Part shown: positions 59,455 to 64,000 of the stretch, in pieces
Layout of the letters: every line of letters begins with the position of its first letter
Numbering within the stretch: the stretch's first letter is position 1
Assembly: GCA_036971475.1 (NCBI GenBank)
Contig: JBAIZL010000002.1
Coordinates: forward strand, 22,565,067 to 22,629,066
DNA length: 64,000 nucleotides
Origin: Prosapia bicincta
Lineage: Eukaryota; Arthropoda; Insecta; Hemiptera; Cercopidae
Direction: 5' to 3'
Translations under genes and position numbers: made by a program
The notes under the pieces: generated by a model
The model's database searches: none
What the model was told of the DNA's origin: nothing
The model's input: the letters and a program-made list of their open reading frames with translations, nothing else

Positions 59455-59745
59455 ATTTGGTCACATACAAAAGTGACTGAGTGGAAAGTGGATAGATCTC
59501 ACGAATTCAATTTAAATATTCTAGGTTCGATTCCCAGTAGTGCCAAAGGTTCTTTGTGATTTTACTGCCCCTAGGTGTACTCAGGCCATGAAAATGTGTA
59601 GTTGGGATATTTAATGGGTGGATATGGCTTAGTGCTGGCCTCATTACTTTCTTTGAATACCTACCATCCCTCTACTGAACATTGTTTATGGTAGGCTACA
59701 AAAAGAAGGCGTTCTTATTGTTACTATTATCACTACCCTCTTATA
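59455..59745 (+). mobile_element. tRNA-derived SINE candidate
   Basis: TGACTGAGTGG at 59474-59484 fits an RNA polymerase III A box with one mismatch. GGTTCGATTCC at 59524-59534 fits a B box exactly, 40 nt downstream. This is the internal promoter layout of a tRNA. The arms of a full tRNA cloverleaf are not preserved. The downstream body (CCCCTAGGTGTACTCAGG, ATGGCTTAGTGCTGGCCTCA) is unlike a tRNA. It ends in an ATT/GTT-rich tail near 59725-59745. This architecture suggests a SINE rather than a tRNA gene. Confidence 0.6.
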
Positions 59746-61069
59746 TTCCTCCCCCTCTTATTTTTTTCAAGGAAGTACTGCAGTAGCTAATGTTTTTATA
59801 AATACAACCTGAACAAAACTATACTGTATATTTTAGTATTTTGGAGATTTTCACGACATTAAGTGGTAAGGAATAGGTACTAAATATCTTGAAACAAGTG
59901 ATTCGTCTGAGCATAAAGGGAGAAGCCGTTCAAGGTTAGACTGCTTTTGGTAACTCTAAATCCGAGCGCGCGTTGAACATACCAAACGATGGATACAACC
60001 CTTCTAAGATACATTCCAAGAACTGAGTCCAAGGAAGAGCCCGCTGAATGCGGCCCATACAGATGTCATTACTCGTGAATAATTAATGTACGTCTTGGCG
60101 GGCATTGTCCGACAGCAGACAATTTGTTGTGATTAATCGTGACTCGTGATTAACGAGATATTTACGTCGCAGCGTTGGTACCACTGCATTGTAGCATATG
60201 GTTGGTTAGATGGGAATGCTTATTGTTGTTTGGGCATTGTTGATCCGGGGTTGTATAGTTACTTGATTGTTAAAGAGATTTACTTCTATAAAGTTATTTA
60301 CAATAATATAAAAAACTAAAATATTTATGTAAAATAAACAAATTTTGTATTATCAAAAATAATAAAGAGCAGGCCAGTGAAATCAATATAGAAATCAAAC
60401 AATTGCAACGAATAATGGGGAAACTGTAATAGAACATACTGAGAAATGCAAAAATAAACTAGAATGCAAACTGATAGAACACAAGTTAAATACATTAGAG
60501 TAGAAGCATAGGGGAGATTGGTGAGGCATTGTTGCTATGCAGCAGAAAAATGAAGGTCTGGTGGCAGGAGAACCAAGTGTGCAAGTAGCGGTGATGGTAT
60601 TTTTATGAGAAAATGACAGGGTTGTGAGTAATGTGTGAGAGCGATGCTTGATGATGGTACAAATGAACAAGTGGGTGCAGCAAGTATAGTAACAATATTT
60701 ATTTACGTAGAAAGAGGAAATTAATAAAGTAAGATTACAACATTAGGGCAACATTTACCTATACAGGAAATAAACACTAAAGTGTTTTTTACAGTGCAAA
60801 ACATCTCTTAGATTTTCCTGGTGTTTTTAAATCGACGAGTTGACTTGACTATTGTAATTAGAATGTTTTTAATACTTTGGTGTCATCAGTTCATGTACAT
60901 ATTTATTAAAGTGAATACTTCTTTTGGCGTGCCTGAACGTAACAACTTCTTCGAACTGTTCCAGTTTTGGGGGGGAAATCTTCGAGTTGGCGTTAGGCTA
61001 AAATCGTCACGCTCCAACACGTCTACATAACTGTATATATCGCCTACATTTATATATTTTAAGCTTAAA
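59746..61069. other. Unassigned DNA
   Basis: About 59930-60260 is unique with moderate GC (GAATAATTAATGTACGTCTT, GTGATTAATCGTGACTCGTG). The frame at 60395-60670 (minus) and the pair at 60821-61092 show no domain. No gene call. Confidence 0.4.
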
Positions 61070-61170
61070 TTGAGAGCAACATATGATTTCATACAACAGC
61101 TAATTTTATGTTGTAGAAAAGCTTTTTTAACACGATAGGTTATGTTGCTTTATTTATATTACATTATTAG
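61070..61170 (+). repeat. Family A core fragment
   Basis: Contains GAGAGCAACATATGATTTCA, CAACAGCTAATTTTATG and GATAGGTTATGTTGCTTTAT. This is the core of family A without either end. Confidence 0.55.
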
Positions 61171-61546
61171 CTTCAAATACTATTCAATGTTTTTGACTAG
61201 TTAATAAATACTACATATTTCAATAAATTCAATATAATAATAATAAGGTATATTTTCATTCCAATTTTTAAAATCCAGTCTTAGGGTGAGTTTGAGACGT
61301 TTTTAAAACCGATTTCAAATTAATTCGTTAGATAAAAGTTTTATTCAGTAAATTTTGCAAAATATAATGAAGGTTTTCTACAAAATACATTCTTTTATCA
61401 TTAACGACAATAACAAGATTTTATTGAAAGATATATTTCATATATTCTTCAACTGATTAATTTATTTCTGGAGGCCAGCCCCACTGACTGCAAATTTGAA
61501 ATTTTAAAAAAATTGTTTGAAAATAAACGTAAAAATTACTCAGGTG

Positions 61547-61550
<4 letters not shown>
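61171..61550. other. Unassigned AT-rich DNA
   Basis: Nothing recognisable. Confidence 0.45.
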
Positions 61551-61551
<1 letters not shown>

Positions 61552-61589
<38 letters not shown>

Positions 61590-61721
61590 AATTAAAAATA
61601 TTTCAAAAACAAGAATACTTTTAATGAATATAAAATATTTTTATATTATTTTTATATTTTTAAAATACTTTTTATGAAATATTTTTAATTTATTAACTAT
61701 ATTACAAGAAAACATATCACC

Positions 61722-61775
<54 letters not shown>
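61552..61775. repeat. Two (TA)n tracts bracketing an inverted repeat
   Basis: TA tracts lie at about 61552-61586 and 61727-61773. Between them AATAAATTAAAAATATTTCA is inverted as TGAAATATTTTTAATTTATT about 70 bp further on. The symmetric arrangement suggests a small palindromic unit bounded by TA tracts. Confidence 0.75.
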
Positions 61776-61778
<3 letters not shown>

Positions 61779-62519
61779 GCAACACTGTTTTCTTGTATTC
61801 ACTTATCACTTTCACTGTACACTGTAAACAAGAATCTTACAAACAAAATTAAAAAACGATAAATTATTCAACCTAATAGACAAAATTAACCCTAAGAGAA
61901 ACTTAAAAGACTCCCACAGTGCAGTGAATCAGAAAATAGAACAATTAACGGTACACCACACCTTGTGACAACGGAAATTCCACACAACAGACAGTCTACT
62001 ACAATCCCCGGTCGATGATGCTCGATAATGGAGATACTATCAATCATTGAAAGCTAACTCGCATAAATACAAAGTAAGATTCTTGTTTAAGTACATACAA
62101 TGAAAGTGATATATACATTGTTATATGTATTATTTGTTTAAGTAAATTATTTTTTAAAGTAAATACACAATAATAACTCTATGAGGATCAGTAATTTACA
62201 TTTATAAATAAATCGCACCGCCTTCCAAGGTCATTCTCATCAAACTGCCTATAGTAAATATATGTTTATGAATAAATGAAATAGGTAAGATAATGGTGAA
62301 GGCATATAATCTACTGGTTAAGGATATGGCAAGTAAGATCATGTATAAGCTGTGCACTGAAGTGGGTAAAGGAAGGAATCTGGCACTCTAAATAATATCT
62401 TAAGAGACATATCTTGGGCCTTAGCTTAGTATACGTGTTTTATTCTCGGGTAACACCTTTTAACTGTTACAATTTACTAGGTACTGTATTAAAAAGAGTA
62501 TAAAAAATACTAATACGGA
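61776..62519. other. Unassigned AT-rich DNA
   Basis: No gene or array is seen. Confidence 0.45.
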
Positions 62520-62665
62520 TTTAAAAAAAAACATACACAACCTGTTGTGGAGTTGTAAGCTAGAGTTTGTAGTAGCAACACACACTGATGATGTTGACTT
62601 TGTCATTGAAACGCTTATGAGTCAATAAATGATTAATTTGTGAGTCTTGTGTGTTTTTAATTTGT
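62520..62665 (+). mobile_element. Hammerhead-like terminal sequence, relative of 11320-11497
   Basis: Shares GAGTTTGTAGTAGCAACACA-type text, CTGATGAT, a GTTGAC/GTCATT hairpin around TTT with one mismatch, and GAAACGCTTATGAGTCAATA with the element at 11320-11497. The right arm is present (ATTAATTTGTGAGTCTTGTG). The left arm is mostly lost. Confidence 0.6.
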
Positions 62666-64000
62666 TTACATAACTTCACAATCTAAGCTCAAAGATTAGT
62701 TGTACTATTCCGGATGTTTAACTAGAAAACGTAATGTTTTAGACTTACGTTAAAACATCCATATTTATGAATGATTAAATAAGCTACTCTTCTAATGTTA
62801 CCAGTTCGTTTCTCCAGTCTTGGTAAAATAATTACAGTAAAAAACATTCGTAGTGACACTGAAATCGCAAAATTCACAATAGATTATTTTAATCACACCA
62901 CTACTACGGCCTCCTTCCGCTCGGTCCCCTATCCCGTCGCCGTTCCCATATTTCCAGATGTAATTGCATATAAATTTCATCGCAATCTGCATGACCGATG
63001 TAGTCCCCCCCCTCAAACAATTAGCATATTAATTCGCCTGCTCTCCCGCGATAAAGATGCTCCCGCCTCTAGCTCCGCTTCTTCTCCGCATCTTTTCTCT
63101 TTTGTTCAAGTTATTATCAAGAAACTTAATTACATTATAGAAAGTGTTTTCGTGCGACAGTATCAATATTGGCTTAATATCTGTTTGCGGAAGATACGCG
63201 CGCTGGTTAAGTGAGAAGTTCCGCTTTCGGTTTGAGGTAGTTTAGTGGGATTACGGGAGTAAATATTTGTGCGGAAAGTTAATGAATTATTGTGGAACAG
63301 ATCGAAATGTTGAAACCTTAATAGTTACTATAGTGGTACCAAAATGCGGGTTACGTGCCAGTTTCGATGCAAAGAAAATCATGCCCCTTGCGACCAAGCT
63401 GTTAGCATACTGTGGCACATGTAACCCAATGTTCCAGAGGAAAGTATTAATGCGGGTCAAAACATAGAGTCTCCCAGAGCCCCATATTAGCCTAGTGTGT
63501 AATAGCATACCACTAGTTTTTAGCTGCTACCTCGGTGAGGTTTGGGGTTGGACTTTAAGCAACCATTTATTTATTTTTTTTATTTATAAAAACTGCTTGG
63601 TTAAACTTTATTTTTTAGATATTATTCTATTTATTTAGTTTTCTTTTACTTAAAAATCAGCGGCATGGCTTATCAGTATTTAAAATTAACTAATTATACA
63701 ATCGGTCTGTAGCGTCTGTGTGACTTTTTTGTTCACTCCAACTTACTCACATAGTTTAATGCACTTAAACATGTTTTCAAGCCACCTCTGTTTTTAAACT
63801 CATTATGGATATTTTTTATTTTCTGGTCGATATTTTTAATATTTTTTCCTTCTTGTTCCCATCTCTCAAAGCTCCTTACATTTTAAAAGATGTCTCCAAA
63901 GTTATTATTTTTAGTTTCTCTACGAGAAAAAAAATTTTGGGTGTTTTCCTTCCAACCAAGGCATTTAACTTGGAGTCCCTGCCATCAACATTCCATATGG
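62666..64000. other. Unassigned DNA with a 139-codon open frame
   Basis: A plus frame at 62795-63214 lies in a unique segment with GC-richer blocks (CTGCTCTCCCGCGATAAAGA, CCCGCCTCTAGCTCCGCTTC) and AT words such as TAATTGCATATAAATTT. It begins with a non-ATG codon and shows no domain I know. The composition looks more like a non-coding island than a gene. Further right, to the window end, the DNA is unique and AT-rich, with two opposed short frames at 63267-63508. Confidence 0.35.

Noticed and set aside
59466..59545. Functional tRNA gene
   Set aside because: The A and B boxes are present, but the acceptor, anticodon and T arms do not pair as a cloverleaf.
2602..62630. Calling the recurring motif a proven hammerhead ribozyme
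   Set aside because: An extra U lies between CUGANGA and stem II. In the copies I tried (11412, 48318 and 62588), stems I and III and a GUH cleavage site could not be paired. I report it only as hammerhead-like.
62795..63214. 139-codon frame as a host gene
   Set aside because: It has no ATG start, no recognised domain and no splice or promoter context. Composition suggests a non-coding island, though I cannot exclude a gene.

Overview
The window looks like nuclear DNA from an arthropod, most probably an insect, in a gene-poor intergenic or intronic stretch. It is AT-rich and full of (TA)n tracts, long satellites and worn transposable elements. The element types point the same way: a Tc1/mariner-type derivative, Penelope-like GIY-YIG fragments, a non-LTR retrotransposon RNase H fragment, a pogo/Tigger-like end and a tRNA-type SINE. 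I could not identify the species. I found no intact host protein-coding gene, no rRNA and no intact tRNA. Nearly every long open reading frame lies inside a tandem repeat whose unit is a multiple of three bases.

Layout. 0-5 kb: a degenerate ~24-bp repeat, an inverted copy of a ~1-kb repeat family (family B), a 504-bp inverted-repeat element and a 77/118-bp satellite. 6.4-7.9 kb: a 93/98-bp satellite. 9.1-11.3 kb: about 39 copies of a 57-bp minisatellite growing from the end of an interspersed element (family A). 11.3-21.7 kb: a 148-bp repeat, family A copies, and several copies of a hammerhead-like motif. 22.4-24.6 kb: a (TA)n-bounded tandem dimer of family B. 25.7-26.4 kb: a decayed Penelope-like element. 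27.1-33.6 kb: the largest array, about 52 copies of a 125-bp satellite with higher-order duplications. 34-46 kb: a second Penelope-like fragment, a LINE RNase H fragment, and 58-, 45- and 27/43-bp minisatellites. 47.4-48.4 kb: a 551-bp Tc1/mariner-type deletion derivative with 31-bp inverted repeats, sitting between inverted copies of the hammerhead-like motif. 51-59 kb: 26-, 61- and 20/132-bp minisatellites, a pogo-like relic and a SINE. 60-64 kb: (TA)n tracts and mostly unique DNA. Between the repeats are short islands of mixed composition that could be regulatory DNA.

The most interesting signal is a motif of the form CTGANGAT, then a hairpin of changing sequence, then GAAAcG. It occurs more than a dozen times on both strands. 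In at least three places it occurs as outward-facing pairs in inverted repeats. It resembles the two catalytic boxes of hammerhead ribozymes, which are known from Penelope-like elements, and related GAAACGCGTC ends sit beside both Penelope-like fragments here. The match is not canonical: there is an extra U, and stems I and III are not evident.
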